Made by a program: the position numbers and the translations under genes
The notes under the pieces: model-generated
Database searches by the model: none
The model's input: the letters and a program-made list of their open reading frames with translations, nothing else
What the model was told of the DNA's origin: nothing
Shown here: positions 1 through 9,469 of the stretch, piece by piece
Layout: each line of letters begins with the position of its first letter
Numbering within the stretch: position 1 is the first letter of the stretch
DNA from: Bacteroidota bacterium
Lineage (GTDB): Bacteria; Bacteroidota; Bacteroidia; AKYH767-A; OLB10
Direction of reading: 5' to 3'
NCBI GenBank assembly: GCA_016713525.1
Contig: JADJOZ010000033.1
Coordinates: forward strand, 124,001 to 188,000
DNA length: 64,000 bases

Positions 1-1353
1 TTTGATTCTCCATTGAGCAAAAGACTGAATTGGTTTTTTAAGGAACGAAGGTTTCGACCAAGCCAGCCGTTGGTAAAATTTATAATTTTCAATTTCCTTA
101 AACTTATTGATCGGAATCCAGGGCGATCCTTTCACCACATAATCGAATTCCGCCCATTCGTTGATTCCCTGCGGCATTTGATAGCCATCTGCAATAAGCG
201 CATCTGCAATTTCGTTGCCAGGGTATGGTTTAAAATAAAATATGCTGACTCGAAATTCAGGATTCATCTTACGTAATTCAGTTACCACACGAATTGTTTC
301 ATCCATATCAGCTTCAGTTTCTCCGGGGAAACCGATTATCACACTAAAATTAATAGATATGCCATGCTTTAAACATTTTTCAGCGCAATCATAAACCTGA
401 GAAATTTTAATATCTTTTTTCATCCAGTCTATCATTCGCTGCGAACCCGATTCCAGGCCAATCATTACTCTTTCAAGTCCCGATTCTTTACATTTTGCAA
501 ATACTTCATCAGGTAACCTTGAGCCCTGATCGGCGCGCATAGTTGCGAACCAGCTAAACCGGAATTTCCTTTTTATAAATTCTTCTGCAATGGCTTCTAC
601 TCTTGAACCAATTGTAAAGAATGTTTCATCCTGAAAATGGACATGTTCAAAATGATATTTATTCCATAACGTTTCGAGTTCGTCGGCAATTCTTGCAGGC
701 GCATAACCATACCAGCCTCTTTTATACATAAATGGATCTGCGCAGAAGTTACACCTGAACCGACAGCCTTGGGATGCAATATAATCAAGCTGATTCCGAC
801 CACTTAGTTTCTCATAGGCATTTACCGGAATGTAATCGTAATTGAAGGCAGGGAAATTATTGATATCAATCATCGTACGTTCCGGATTATGAACAATCTC
901 GCCCGTGGCCTTATCTTTATAAGATACGCCTGCTATTCCCTGAAATGATTGATTGCTGGCAATAGCTTCAAGTATTTTCTCAAATGCAATTTCACCCTGC
1001 CCTTTAACAACAGCGTTTATGGGGGTTTCCAGTAACGTTTCATCCGGGAATAGCGAAGGATGCCAGCCACCCCAAACGGCATTCAGTTCCGGGAAGTGCT
1101 TCTTAACCTGATTTGTCATTTCAAGAGCATCCTTAATAGGTGCTCCTGTTAATACACTAACGGCAAAGCAAGCCGCACCTTCGCATGAGTCTAAAATTTT
1201 CCTTAAGGGATCCTTTTCCAGCCTTCCATCAATAATTTGAACTTCGTATTTGTTTTTATCAAGATATGAAGCAAGGGCAATAAGTGCCAGGGGCATGGTA
1301 TAAAAAACCGCCTTTGGGTTATACAGGATTACTTTTGGGCGGATATGACTCAT
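1..1353 (-). CDS. B12-binding domain radical SAM protein, C-terminus cut by window edge
   Basis: The reading frame starts at an ATG at 1353 and stays open to base 1, giving 451 residues without a stop, so the C-terminus lies outside the window. Residues 1-150 resemble a cobalamin-binding domain as in BchE-like enzymes. A CxxxCxxC motif (C197, C201, C204; CRFRCNFC) follows, which binds the [4Fe-4S] cluster that cleaves S-adenosylmethionine. Further on come radical SAM core stretches such as MIGLESGSQ and IGFPGETEAD. The family does radical methylations, cyclisations and anaerobic oxidations on diverse substrates; the substrate here cannot be told from sequence. It is transcribed away from the AI-2E transporter gene. 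The family call is firm, the reaction is unknown. Confidence 0.88.
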   Translation of the reverse strand, partial: MSHIRPKVILYNPKAVFYTMPLALIALASYLDKNKYEVQIIDGRLEKDPLRKILDSCEGAACFAVSVLTGAPIKDALEMTNQVKKHFPELNAVWGGWHPSLFPDETLLETPINAVVKGQGEIAFEKILEAIASNQSFQGIAGVSYKDKATGEIVHNPERTMIDINNFPAFNYDYIPVNAYEKLSGRNQLDYIASQGCRFRCNFCADPFMYKRGWYGYAPARIADELETLWNKYHFEHVHFQDETFFTIGSRVEAIAEEFIKRKFRFSWFATMRADQGSRLPDEVFAKCKESGLERVMIGLESGSQRMIDWMKKDIKISQVYDCAEKCLKHGISINFSVIIGFPGETEADMDETIRVVTELRKMNPEFRVSIFYFKPYPGNEIADALIADGYQMPQGINEWAEFDYVVKGSPWIPINKFKEIENYKFYQRLAWSKPSFLKKPIQSFAQWRIK

Positions 1354-1510
1354 GCCTGACAAAATATAGATAAATGCTGTAATTATAAGCATATTTGAAA
1401 ACATGAGAAAAAAAATCCACAGTTTTTTTGATCTTCAGGATATTTCAAGGGCAAAAAAAGCGGTATGTATTTCGCATATATGATTCAACGAAATTCAAAA
1501 CCCTATATTT

Positions 1511-2605
1511 ATGATTACTTTGCCTGGTTATTTAAAACTCGCTGTTGTATTGTTAATTACCTTTATGGTAATCGCCTTTTTATATGTTGCCAGTGCTTTT
1601 TTAATCCCTTTGGTTTTTGCGATATTATTATCATTTCTGTTACTCCCCGTGTCACGTTTCCTGAACAGAAAAGGATTGCATCACGGAATAGCAATTGTAC
1701 TGAGCATATTATTGGCTTTTGTAGTGATCGGAAGCATTGCTTTTTTCTTTTATACGCAAATCCAGTCATTTGCGGATGATGGACCAATGCTGAAAGAAAA
1801 GTTTAATGAGAAAATCACAGATGTTCAGCAATATATTTCACAGAAATTTTCAATCTCGAAAAGAGAACAAAAGCAGTTTGTGGATGAACAAACAGAGTCG
1901 TTAAAAGATTCCGGTGGAAATTATTTGTCTACGTTTTTCTCATTTACCGGCACCATGCTGGCAGCAATAAGTTTAATTCCGATTTATATTTTCTTCTTCA
2001 CATATTATAAGAAAAAGATAAAAACATTTATTTGTAAACTAATTCCGGAATCGCAAAATAAGTATGTGATTGGTGTTATTGGCACTACGGCAAAAGTGTC
2101 TCAAAAATATATTCAGGGGTTACTTATTGATATTGGAATATTGGCAGTGTTAAACTACATAGGGTTTCAATTGCTGGGAATCGAGCATGCAATTCTACTG
2201 GCATTAATGGCAGCTATTTTAAATCTGGTTCCATACATAGGAGTTTTTATTGGAAGTATTTTTCCTTTTGCAATGGCTCTTCTTACCAAGGATGAGACCT
2301 GGGTTGCATTTGCTGCAGTAGGTGTTTGTGTTGTTGTCCAGTTCCTGGATAATAATTTTATTACCCCTAAAGTTGTTGGATCCAGTGTAAGTATAAACCC
2401 ACTCGCAACATTACTGGCCATAATAGTTGGAGGGTTCATTTGGGGAGTGATGGGAATGATGTTATTCATTCCGCTGCTCGGAATGGCTAAGGTTGTATTG
2501 GATAGCTTTCCTGCCAGTCAGCCTTACGGTTATTTAATCGGCGAAGAAGAGGAATACAAACCGAAAATAAATTTACCGGCGTTTTTGAAAAAGAGGTTTT
2601 CCTGA
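1511..2605 (+). CDS. AI-2E family transporter (PerM/TqsA/YdiK-like permease)
   Basis: This 364-residue inner-membrane protein has about seven to eight hydrophobic segments: two or three at residues 5-80, one near 145-165, and a cluster from 210 to 330. A soluble stretch at 85-140 lies between them. The arrangement and the conserved late-membrane region (AILNLVPYIGVFIG, then FLDNNFITPKVVG and ISINPLATLLAIIVGGFIWG-type segments) are typical of the AI-2E exporter family. Members export the quorum signal AI-2 or other small molecules, and some act as Na+/H+ antiporters; the substrate is not predictable here. The gene is divergent from the radical SAM gene and convergent with the receiver gene. 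Its length is normal for the family. Confidence 0.88.
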   Translation: MITLPGYLKLAVVLLITFMVIAFLYVASAFLIPLVFAILLSFLLLPVSRFLNRKGLHHGIAIVLSILLAFVVIGSIAFFFYTQIQSFADDGPMLKEKFNEKITDVQQYISQKFSISKREQKQFVDEQTESLKDSGGNYLSTFFSFTGTMLAAISLIPIYIFFFTYYKKKIKTFICKLIPESQNKYVIGVIGTTAKVSQKYIQGLLIDIGILAVLNYIGFQLLGIEHAILLALMAAILNLVPYIGVFIGSIFPFAMALLTKDETWVAFAAVGVCVVVQFLDNNFITPKVVGSSVSINPLATLLAIIVGGFIWGVMGMMLFIPLLGMAKVVLDSFPASQPYGYLIGEEEEYKPKINLPAFLKKRFS

Positions 2606-2644
2606 TAACCGGATATTTATTTCTGGAAACAAAATTTCTATATT

Positions 2645-3025
2645 TTACGAAGTTCCATTTTTTAAAAGTAGTTCATTTACTTTATCCAGAAGTTGTTTGC
2701 CGGTGAATGGTTTTATCAGGCATGCATCAGCAAATGTATTGGTTGCATTCAGAATTTCTGTGTCCATTCCCGTTACAACCAATACAGGGGTACTGCTGGT
2801 TTCAGGATTTTCCTTAATGGCATCAACAAGGTCGAATCCACCCCAGTGAGGCATCATAATATCGGATATCACCAGATTGTATTTACCCTGTGTAATCTTT
2901 GACTTTCCTTCGTCAAGAGTAAATGCAGTTTCAACCATGTAACCTTCTCCAAGCAGAATGGTGGCAATAGCATCTACCAGCTCGGTTTCGTCATCAATAA
3001 CAAGTATTGTTTTTGTAGTACTCAT
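2645..3025 (-). CDS. Single-domain response regulator (CheY-like receiver)
   Basis: A 126-residue stand-alone receiver domain with the acidic pair D11-D12, phospho-acceptor D55 (LVISDIMMP), T85 and K105 (LIKPF), so all catalytic positions are present. There is no output domain, so it probably works by protein contact or phosphorelay. Its ATG overlaps the stop of the upstream hybrid kinase gene by four bases (3022-3025), which implies translational coupling and makes that kinase the likely phosphodonor. The two probably form a single operon read from about 4.5 kb. Confidence 0.92.
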   Translation of the reverse strand: MSTTKTILVIDDETELVDAIATILLGEGYMVETAFTLDEGKSKITQGKYNLVISDIMMPHWGGFDLVDAIKENPETSSTPVLVVTGMDTEILNATNTFADACLIKPFTGKQLLDKVNELLLKNGTS

Positions 3026-4460
3026 GTAATTTCAAGTTTAATACTAAATTTAGTTCCTTTATTGGGTTCACTTGTAACGTCTATAACACCCTTATGAGAT
3101 CGTATGATATGGTGGGTAGTACTAAGACCCAGTCCTGTTCCACTTGCTTTACGGCTAAAGAATGGATCGAAAATTTTTGGGATGATTTCGCTGGGAATTC
3201 CTACACCATTATCTAATATTTCTACTACGCATTTACCATCTTCAGCTTTGGTTGCAACAATTAATTCTCCTTTATCATCTTCAACTGCCTCTATGGCATT
3301 TACCATTATGTTAAGCAAAGCGATTTTTATTTTTTCATAGTCTACATTCACATCACATAAATCAGAAGAGTATTCCTTAGTTACTTTTATTCCTTTCAAT
3401 TTTATTCTGTCTTCAATATCTTTTATAGAGTCATCAACTATTTTATTTATGGAATATTTATTAAAAGTCAGCTCAGCAGGCTTAGAAGAATTAAGAAGTT
3501 CGGTAATAAGGACATTTATGCGGTTTAAGTTTCTTTTTATGATATCAAAATAAATATCAAGATCGGTTCCATCCTTCAGTTCCGATTCCATTTGCTCAAG
3601 TGAAAGTGTGATGTTGGTTAAAGGGTTTCTTACTTCATGCGCAATCATCCTCACCACCTGGCCGGTTACTGCAAGTTTTTCGGCAGTCGCCAGATCCTGT
3701 TCTGCTTTTCTTCTTTTTGTAATATCGTGTATTATCCCCTGAAATAAAATTTTGCCCGATGGTTCTTTATGTATGCCAGCAGAAACCAGACATATTTTTT
3801 CCGACCATCTTTAGCTATCAGAACTTTTTCGAAATCTATTACTTCACCATGTTCTTTAACGGCTTCCAGAATCAGATTTCTTTTATTTGGATCCTCGTAC
3901 AGCTCAATCATGTTCATATCGAGCAACTCTTCACGTGTGTATCCCAGAAATCTTTTAATGGAATCATTGGCATCTAGGAAGTTTCCGGCTTCATCAGTGA
4001 TATAAATTACATCACGGCTTTGTTCAAATATTCTACGAAATTTTTCTTCGTTCTCTCTCAGTTTTTTCGAGTGATCAAATCTTTCGAAAGCATATCTGAC
4101 CGACCTTTCCAGTTTCTGAGCATCCAGATCATTCTTTACAAGATAATCGGCAGCTCCGTTTTCCATAGCAATAAAATCAGTTTGCTGGTCTCCTTTACCT
4201 GTCAACATGATAATAGGTTTATTTAGATTTGCCTTTCTGGCTTCTGTCAGAAAATCGATACCGGTATGGGCTCCAAGTAAATAATCGACAAGAAATATAT
4301 GGTAACTGTTATCATACAATCCTGCTATAGCTTTGGAATATGTGGGCGCCCAGTCTACCTGGATGTTATCGTGCAAAAATTCTTTAAATAATTCTTTGGT
4401 TAAGAAGTAATCATCTTCATCGTCATCAACAACCAGTACTTTTAGTTTTAAATCTCTCAT
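3022..4460 (-). CDS. Hybrid receiver-PAS-histidine kinase, frameshifted as sequenced
   Basis: As sequenced this is two reading frames: 4460-3732 (receiver plus PAS, 242 residues) and 3657-3022 (kinase core, 211 residues). They rejoin perfectly if one A is added to the run read as T6 on the plus strand at 3795-3800. The PAS domain then continues through GIHKEPSG and ITKRRKAEQ into the kinase. The corrected product is about 479 residues: receiver (D59, VDYLLG) at 1-120, PAS at 130-255, HisKA with H-box MIAHEVRNPLTN, then an HATPase domain with DNGVGIPSEI and GTGLGLSTTHHI. There is no membrane segment, so it is a cytosolic kinase. It is coupled by a 4-base overlap to the downstream receiver. The break is probably a homopolymer sequencing error, but a real frameshift cannot be excluded. 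Confidence 0.85.
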
Positions 4461-4486
4461 ATTTATTTTTAGAAAATGAAGGTGTT

Positions 4487-4501
4487 ACAAACATAATACC
4501 A
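4487..4501 (-). promoter_or_regulatory. Candidate -24/-12 (sigma-54-like) promoter of the hybrid kinase gene
   Basis: On the minus strand the sequence reads TGGTATTATGTTTGT, beginning 41 bases before the ATG at 4460. The GG and the downstream TTG have the 10-base spacing of the sigma-54 consensus TGGCACR-N4-TTGCW, though the -12 C is T. It is one of a set of similar elements in this half of the window. Confidence 0.4.
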
Positions 4502-4507
4502 GTCGGA

Positions 4508-5425
4508 TCAACTATCCTTGGGGTTTGTTATTTCTTCTGTTTTTTGAACAACAAATACCGCATAATCGGATGGTTGAATGGTTTTTCCGTGCCGCAAAGC
4601 ATATATCTGGGTAAATTCTGCCCCCAGAAATAGAATTATTGAGGAATAATATACCCACAATAAGATTACAATTACTGATCCCGCAGCTCCATAAGCAGTT
4701 GCTACATCAGATCCCCCTAAATATAGCCCGATTATCCATTTTCCGGCCATAAACAAAATTGAGGTAAATATTGATCCAACAAACACATCACGCCAATTTA
4801 TTTTGGCATCCGGAAGGACTTTAAACACGGTGATGAACAACGAAGTAATTATAGATAGCATGAATAACTGATTGAATACATAGAATGTAATTACCGCTAA
4901 ATCAGGGAATAGTAGTTGTAAACGTTCATTAAAAAGATCAATTAAAGCATTCAGGATCAAGGATACCAGTAAAAGAAAGCCAATTGTAATGATCATGCTA
5001 AAGGATATTAACCTGTTGATAACGAGCTTAATAAATCCCTTTTTGGGCTTGGCCTTCAGTCCCCAGATGACATTAATAGAATCCTGAATTTCTGAAAATA
5101 CACCGGTTGCACCAAACAGCAAAGCTATAATGCTCACTATGGTAGCCCAGTTAGAATTGTTATCAATGGTAGTGTTTTTTATAGCTTCCTGAACTTGCAA
5201 AGCCGCCTCTTTACCGACCATCCCCTGAATCTGAAAGTAAATCCTTCCTTCAATGGCATCCTGACCGTAAAAAAAGCCTGTCACTGCTGTTATCAGAATC
5301 AACAAAGGAGGTAATGAAAATATAGTATAGTAAGCTAGTGCTGCACTGAGTTTGATTCCACGATCATCAATAAATTTTATGAAGGTATCTTTAAGCAGAG
5401 TTGCTGTTTCTTTAATTGAAAGCAT
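4508..5425 (-). CDS. YihY/BrkB family inner-membrane protein
   Basis: This 305-residue membrane protein has the YihY/virulence factor BrkB family pattern. An N-terminal amphipathic segment (RGIKLSAALAYYTIFSLPPLL) leads into about six transmembrane helices near residues 28-50, 90-115, 140-165, 180-205, 215-240 and 245-270. A soluble region around residues 52-92 contains the usual GxxA and IxxTTI-type stretch. The family was once called RNase BN, but that assignment belongs to another protein; the transport or structural role is still poorly defined. Length and start (ATG, family-typical N-terminus) are normal. The gene is divergent from the AsmA-like gene at 5512. Confidence 0.88.
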   Translation of the reverse strand: MLSIKETATLLKDTFIKFIDDRGIKLSAALAYYTIFSLPPLLILITAVTGFFYGQDAIEGRIYFQIQGMVGKEAALQVQEAIKNTTIDNNSNWATIVSIIALLFGATGVFSEIQDSINVIWGLKAKPKKGFIKLVINRLISFSMIITIGFLLLVSLILNALIDLFNERLQLLFPDLAVITFYVFNQLFMLSIITSLFITVFKVLPDAKINWRDVFVGSIFTSILFMAGKWIIGLYLGGSDVATAYGAAGSVIVILLWVYYSSIILFLGAEFTQIYALRHGKTIQPSDYAVFVVQKTEEITNPKDS

Positions 5426-5482
5426 AAATAATTTGGTTTTTCAGAACAATTGATAAGCTTTTCAAGAATTGTTCCGCATAAT

Positions 5483-5498
5483 TGGCACTTAATTCGCA
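5483..5498 (+). promoter_or_regulatory. Candidate -24/-12 (sigma-54-like) promoter, near-leaderless
   Basis: The sequence TGGCACTTAATTCGCA matches the sigma-54 consensus TGGCACR-N4-TTGCW at GG, CAC and GC, with the exact 10-base spacing; only the R and one T of TTGC differ. The predicted transcription start falls near 5508-5509, three or four bases before the ATG at 5512. It is the best single match in the window. Confidence 0.5.
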
Positions 5499-5511
5499 AT
5501 TAAACAAATAT

Positions 5512-7062
5512 ATGAAATATTCAAAAGGTTTAACAATTGCCGGAGTTATAATTGGTTTTGTATTACTATTGCTGGTGGTTGCGGGCCCCATTCTTTCTTC
5601 TTACCTTAAAAAATATATTGAGCAAAAGAGCAATATTCAGGTTGAAATTATTCAGGTTAATATTTTATTCGGGACTGTAAAATTTGAAAATATTAAGCTT
5701 TCCGAAACAATTCTTAATGAAACTAAAATTTCCGGTGTAATAAAGTCTGTTCATATTAATCATCTTGGCTTAATCAAATATTTATTTCATAAAGATATTT
5801 CTATTTGTAACATAGCTGTTTCAGAAGCCATTTTATCAGTTGAATTGATGCCAGGAGACACTTCTGAAAATGCTGATATGGAGAAAGAATTTCCGGCTAT
5901 TACCATCGACGAATTTGAGATTTTAAATTCTCATTTCAATGCATCAACTTATAAAAAAGATTCTTTGAAGTTAACGATTGATCATTTGTCAATTGATAAT
6001 TTACAATACTTGAGTTCTAACATTCTGTTGGATGCTGTGGCATTTAGTTTAGGAGAAGCATATTATCAGACAACAAATGGTAAATACCATATTGGATGGA
6101 GTAAAGCATTTTGCACCGCTGGTGAAAACACTATTTTATTCGACTCGCTTTCTGCCATTCCGGTTTTTGAGGCACAGAAGTTTTTTGATAAGGAAGTGTA
6201 CCAAACTGACCGATTCAGTTTGTTCATACCTGAAGTTGAACTATTAACTTCAACTGGGGATTTTAACAGTGCAAATTATGCTTTTAAAGGATCTGCAATT
6301 TTGAAAAATGGCCATTTGCAAGTGACACGTGATAAGAATATAAAAAGAAAAGAGAATGATGTAAAACCCACACTTCAGGAAGTGCTGAAATCGAGTCCTT
6401 TATTTATGGAACTTGATTCTTTAGTTATTGAATCGTTTAAAATAAGCTATGGTGAAATTGCTGAAAATGAAAAATTGTACGGAATTGTTTCATTCGACAG
6501 TTTGGATGCAGTTATTTCTAATTTGAAATCCGGTAAAATCAGCAATGGCAATCTCACAATTGATGCTCAAGCACTTTTTATGAATGAAGGAAATCTGAAA
6601 GCTCATTTTGAGTTTCCTTATGATAAGAACTATTTTGATTGTAACGGTTCGTTGAATAATTTAGAGTTTATTCGTTTGAATCAGGTTAGTGTACCCCTGT
6701 CAAAAGTAAACTTCAGTAATGGTAAAATAAATAAACTCATGTTTAATTTCAGAGCTGATACAGATAGCTCACGAGGCGACTTGTTATTCTATTATTCCAA
6801 TTTAAATTTTGCTATTAGCTGTAACTCCCGTGGGGATACTTCAAATTTTAAATCCAGGGTATTAACATTTATTGCTGACGATTTAGTTGTTTCAGATGGA
6901 AACCCTGATAAAAATGGAAATGTATCGAAAGGTATTATTCGGGAAGCAAGGAACAGAGAGCGTTTTATCTTTAATTATATGTGGAAAAGCATTTTTTCCG
7001 GAGTTAAGTCTACTGTTCTGAATAATGCCGTTAAAACAAATAAAAAGAGATGGAAAAGTTAG
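5512..7062 (+). CDS. AsmA/DUF748-like membrane-anchored protein of unknown function
   Basis: I chose the ATG at 5512, giving 516 residues; a longer frame would need a TTG at 5482 that lies inside a promoter-like element. One N-terminal transmembrane helix (about residues 8-30) is followed by a long beta-rich periplasmic domain. The start of that domain (NIQVEIIQVNILFGTVKFENIKLSE, cut here: VEIIQVNILFGTVKFENIKL) resembles the opening of AsmA/DUF748 proteins, which line envelope-spanning lipid-transfer bridges or modulate outer-membrane assembly. No catalytic motif is visible. It heads a run with the DUF5670 mini-protein, YtxH and Omp85-like genes downstream. The family link is a pattern judgement, not a database match. 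Confidence 0.6.
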   Translation: MKYSKGLTIAGVIIGFVLLLLVVAGPILSSYLKKYIEQKSNIQVEIIQVNILFGTVKFENIKLSETILNETKISGVIKSVHINHLGLIKYLFHKDISICNIAVSEAILSVELMPGDTSENADMEKEFPAITIDEFEILNSHFNASTYKKDSLKLTIDHLSIDNLQYLSSNILLDAVAFSLGEAYYQTTNGKYHIGWSKAFCTAGENTILFDSLSAIPVFEAQKFFDKEVYQTDRFSLFIPEVELLTSTGDFNSANYAFKGSAILKNGHLQVTRDKNIKRKENDVKPTLQEVLKSSPLFMELDSLVIESFKISYGEIAENEKLYGIVSFDSLDAVISNLKSGKISNGNLTIDAQALFMNEGNLKAHFEFPYDKNYFDCNGSLNNLEFIRLNQVSVPLSKVNFSNGKINKLMFNFRADTDSSRGDLLFYYSNLNFAISCNSRGDTSNFKSRVLTFIADDLVVSDGNPDKNGNVSKGIIREARNRERFIFNYMWKSIFSGVKSTVLNNAVKTNKKRWKS

Positions 7063-7127
7063 GAATATGTAGCATATTTTCCTCACTTTGCTCATGAGCT
7101 AACGGTTATCAAGGATGTAAATGTATG

Positions 7128-7142
7128 TGGTATGGTTTTAGT
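7128..7142 (+). promoter_or_regulatory. Weak -24/-12-like element before the DUF5670 gene
   Basis: TGGTATGGTTTTAGT lies 49 bases before the ATG at 7177. The -24 GG and the -12 G have sigma-54 spacing, but TTGC reads TAGT. It is included because the same position holds better matches before related genes. Confidence 0.2.
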
Positions 7143-7176
7143 AAATATCTAAGCTCATAATATAAAACACAATAAT

Positions 7177-7329
7177 ATGGGAAATTTATTATATTTAATC
7201 GCAGTGGTGCTGATAATTGCATGGCTGGTAGGCTTCTTTGCGTATAGTGCAGGAGGCATTATTCACATTTTACTCGTTCTGGCCATCATCTCTGTTCTGG
7301 TCCGACTCATTAAAGGAGATAAAGTTTAA
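7177..7329 (+). CDS. DUF5670 (lmo0937-type) small membrane protein
   Basis: This 50-residue ORF begins MGNLLYLIAVVLIIAWLVGF and ends RLIKGDKV. It has two hydrophobic helices (about 4-22 and 27-44) separated by a short YSAGGIIH turn, with a basic tail. That is the whole pattern of the lmo0937/DUF5670 family, common in Bacteroidota and Firmicutes stress loci. The molecular role is unknown; placement suggests inner-membrane stress adaptation. A close paralogue of 48 residues lies at 25327. The YtxH gene starts 17 bases downstream, so the two are likely cotranscribed. It is too short for many gene callers. Confidence 0.85.
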   Translation: MGNLLYLIAVVLIIAWLVGFFAYSAGGIIHILLVLAIISVLVRLIKGDKV

Positions 7330-7346
7330 CTCAAAAAAAATGTATT

Positions 7347-7556
7347 ATGATTGATTCTAAAAACACTAAGTACCTCCTGGCATTGCTGGGTGGAGCAGCA
7401 GCCGGTGCTGTAATAGCAGTGCTATTTGCACCTTCTAAAGGTTCTGATTTCCGGAATAAGGTCAAAAATGATTTTGACAAATCAAAAGAGAGTTTGTCAG
7501 AACATTTATGTAACTTTACAAAGGCTGCAGAGGATTTAATGACTAAATTCCGATAA
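7347..7556 (+). CDS. YtxH domain-containing protein (short)
   Basis: A 69-residue protein with a hydrophobic segment at residues 9-27 (LLALLGGAAAGAVIAVLFAP), directly followed by SKGSDFRNKV and a charged amphipathic helix. The glycine/alanine-rich segment ending in APxKG is the YtxH signature. YtxH proteins are general-stress, membrane-anchored small proteins of unknown mechanism. A longer paralogue (111 residues) lies at 10634-10969. The gene sits between the DUF5670 mini-protein and an outer-membrane barrel gene on the same strand. Confidence 0.85.
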   Translation: MIDSKNTKYLLALLGGAAAGAVIAVLFAPSKGSDFRNKVKNDFDKSKESLSEHLCNFTKAAEDLMTKFR

Positions 7557-7596
7557 AACAGTTTGCCCGGTCTAATTAAGCCGGAATCAAATGTAA

Positions 7597-9459
7597 ATGG
7601 TTAAATTGAAATTTTCAGGGATACTTCTGATTCTGATAATTTATTTTGTCATTCTACATACTCCATCAATTGCTCAGGTAAATGATTCCCTTTATGATGA
7701 GCTTGATGCTCCTGTAGACACAGCCTACTTTTATAAGAAGCTGTATAATTATTCCAAGAACCGGAAAGCTGCATATTTTCTTTATAAGTCGGTATTTAAT
7801 CCCCCTAAATGGGTTAATGCGACAAAAAAAACTAAGAAAAAAAGCAAGAATGATCCTCTGCGTAAGTTTGAGAACAAGATCATCCGGAAAATTGAAGTGA
7901 TTAGTCTGGACCCTACCGGAACGAGTATTTCGGATACATCACGGCATCCTCACAGTGTATTACAAAAGACTGTGAACAAAATACATATTGAGTCGCGTCG
8001 AAGAACTATACTCAACTATGTACTTATTAAGCGAAATGACTCTCTTGACATATTGCTATTGAAGGAGTCGGAGCGATTATTAAGAAGCACCGGATTTATC
8101 AGAGATGTGCGAATGGAATTACGTGCTGTTAGTGGGACACGCGACAGTGTTGATATTTATATTTACTCTCAGGATTATTGGTCTATTCGCCCCGATATTG
8201 TTGCATCCACTTCAAGAGTTAAGTATTCTGTTAATGATCGTAATTTTCTGGGATTTGGGCATTTGTTTGATTTAAAGGTTACTGATTTGCTTAAGGAATC
8301 ATCTCCTCCCATTCTGGATGGAAGCTATACGGTACCAAGTCTGGGAACATCTTATGTTTCTCCAAAGTTTTATTATGGAACCTCAGAAGAAAATAATATC
8401 AGAGGAATAGTAATTAACCGGCCGTTTTATTCTCCACTCACCCAATGGGCCGGAGGCCTTGATTTGTATTCCCGCGTTTACACTGATTCCATACGGTTTA
8501 CAGCAGATACCATCATTAAATATTTCTATCGCTCTTTTACAACGGATTTCTGGGCCGGATATAGTGCTAATTTACGTAAAGGAATTACTGTTGAGGAAAG
8601 AAGCACACGCTTGGTTTCTGCAGTAAGATTTTCAAGAACCCGGTATCCTAAAGTTACACCAGGGACTGATCAACTTAAGGAACTGTTTTCGGGAGGTGAA
8701 CTGTACCTTGCTAGTTTAAGTTTTTCCGCCCGAAAGTATGTTACAGACAAATATATTTTTAAATTCGGCGATGTTGAAGATGTGCCTGATGGCCGTAAAT
8801 TAACCTTAACATCTGGTGTTGAAAAACGATTCACAGGCTCCCGTTTTTATGTTGGAATCGCAGGAGCATTAGGGAGTTATTTTGAAAATATCGGATATCT
8901 GTATTCGGGAATTGGTTTTGGAGCGTTTGTTCAAAATGATAAAAAAACCATTGGCCTTATTCGAACAGAATTTATTTATTTTTCACCGTTATTAAAAATG
9001 AACAGATGGTATCTTAGAAATTTTATTGAAACACGGTTTATATACGGTGTGAATCGGGCGTCTAATGAGTTTCTGTATTTAAATACAGATGATGGCATAC
9101 CCGGTTACAGAGAGGAAATTCCCAAAGGGTCAAGTCGCCTGACTTTAACTTTTCAATCAGTGTTGTTTTCGCCCGTTGAATTTCTTGGATTTCGTTTTGC
9201 CCCAATCGTTTTAGCTGGATATGGATTAATAGGAGACTACAATCAAACAGTATTCGGATCAAAACTTTATCAAACTTACGGATTAGGATTATTGATAAAG
9301 AATGAATTACTGGTATTGAATACATTTCAGATTACATTTGCCATCTATCCGATCTTACCTCAAGGTGGAATTGATTACAGATTTAACCCTGTCAAACTCA
9401 GCGAAGACAGATTCAGAGATTTTGATATCTCCAGACCTGGTATAGAACCCTTTCAATAA
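7597..9459 (+). CDS. Omp85-like outer-membrane protein with POTRA-like N-terminus
   Basis: The 620-residue product starts with a signal peptide (about residues 1-26, ending SIAQ). A POTRA-like segment at 90-190 includes KIIRKIEVISLDP, LLLKESERLLRSTGFIRDV and VDIYIYSQDYWSI, as in surface-antigen/ShlB-type proteins. The rest, from about 200, is rich in alternating aromatic strands typical of a 16-stranded barrel. Omp85 proteins insert or export proteins at the outer membrane; this one lacks obvious BamA features such as five POTRAs, so its client is unknown. It is the last gene of the plus-strand run that starts at 5512 and is convergent with the gene ending at 9470. Confidence 0.7.
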   Translation: MVKLKFSGILLILIIYFVILHTPSIAQVNDSLYDELDAPVDTAYFYKKLYNYSKNRKAAYFLYKSVFNPPKWVNATKKTKKKSKNDPLRKFENKIIRKIEVISLDPTGTSISDTSRHPHSVLQKTVNKIHIESRRRTILNYVLIKRNDSLDILLLKESERLLRSTGFIRDVRMELRAVSGTRDSVDIYIYSQDYWSIRPDIVASTSRVKYSVNDRNFLGFGHLFDLKVTDLLKESSPPILDGSYTVPSLGTSYVSPKFYYGTSEENNIRGIVINRPFYSPLTQWAGGLDLYSRVYTDSIRFTADTIIKYFYRSFTTDFWAGYSANLRKGITVEERSTRLVSAVRFSRTRYPKVTPGTDQLKELFSGGELYLASLSFSARKYVTDKYIFKFGDVEDVPDGRKLTLTSGVEKRFTGSRFYVGIAGALGSYFENIGYLYSGIGFGAFVQNDKKTIGLIRTEFIYFSPLLKMNRWYLRNFIETRFIYGVNRASNEFLYLNTDDGIPGYREEIPKGSSRLTLTFQSVLFSPVEFLGFRFAPIVLAGYGLIGDYNQTVFGSKLYQTYGLGLLIKNELLVLNTFQITFAIYPILPQGGIDYRFNPVKLSEDRFRDFDISRPGIEPFQ

Positions 9460-9469
9460 AAAAGCTCTT

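Noticed and set aside
3732..4460. Stand-alone receiver-PAS protein separate from the kinase downstream
   Set aside because: The PAS domain continues in the next frame straight into the kinase, so it is one gene with a frame break.
5482..5511. TTG start at 5482 for the AsmA-like gene
   Set aside because: The added residues are not hydrophobic or conserved-looking, an ATG follows at 5512, and the bases form the best promoter match in the window.
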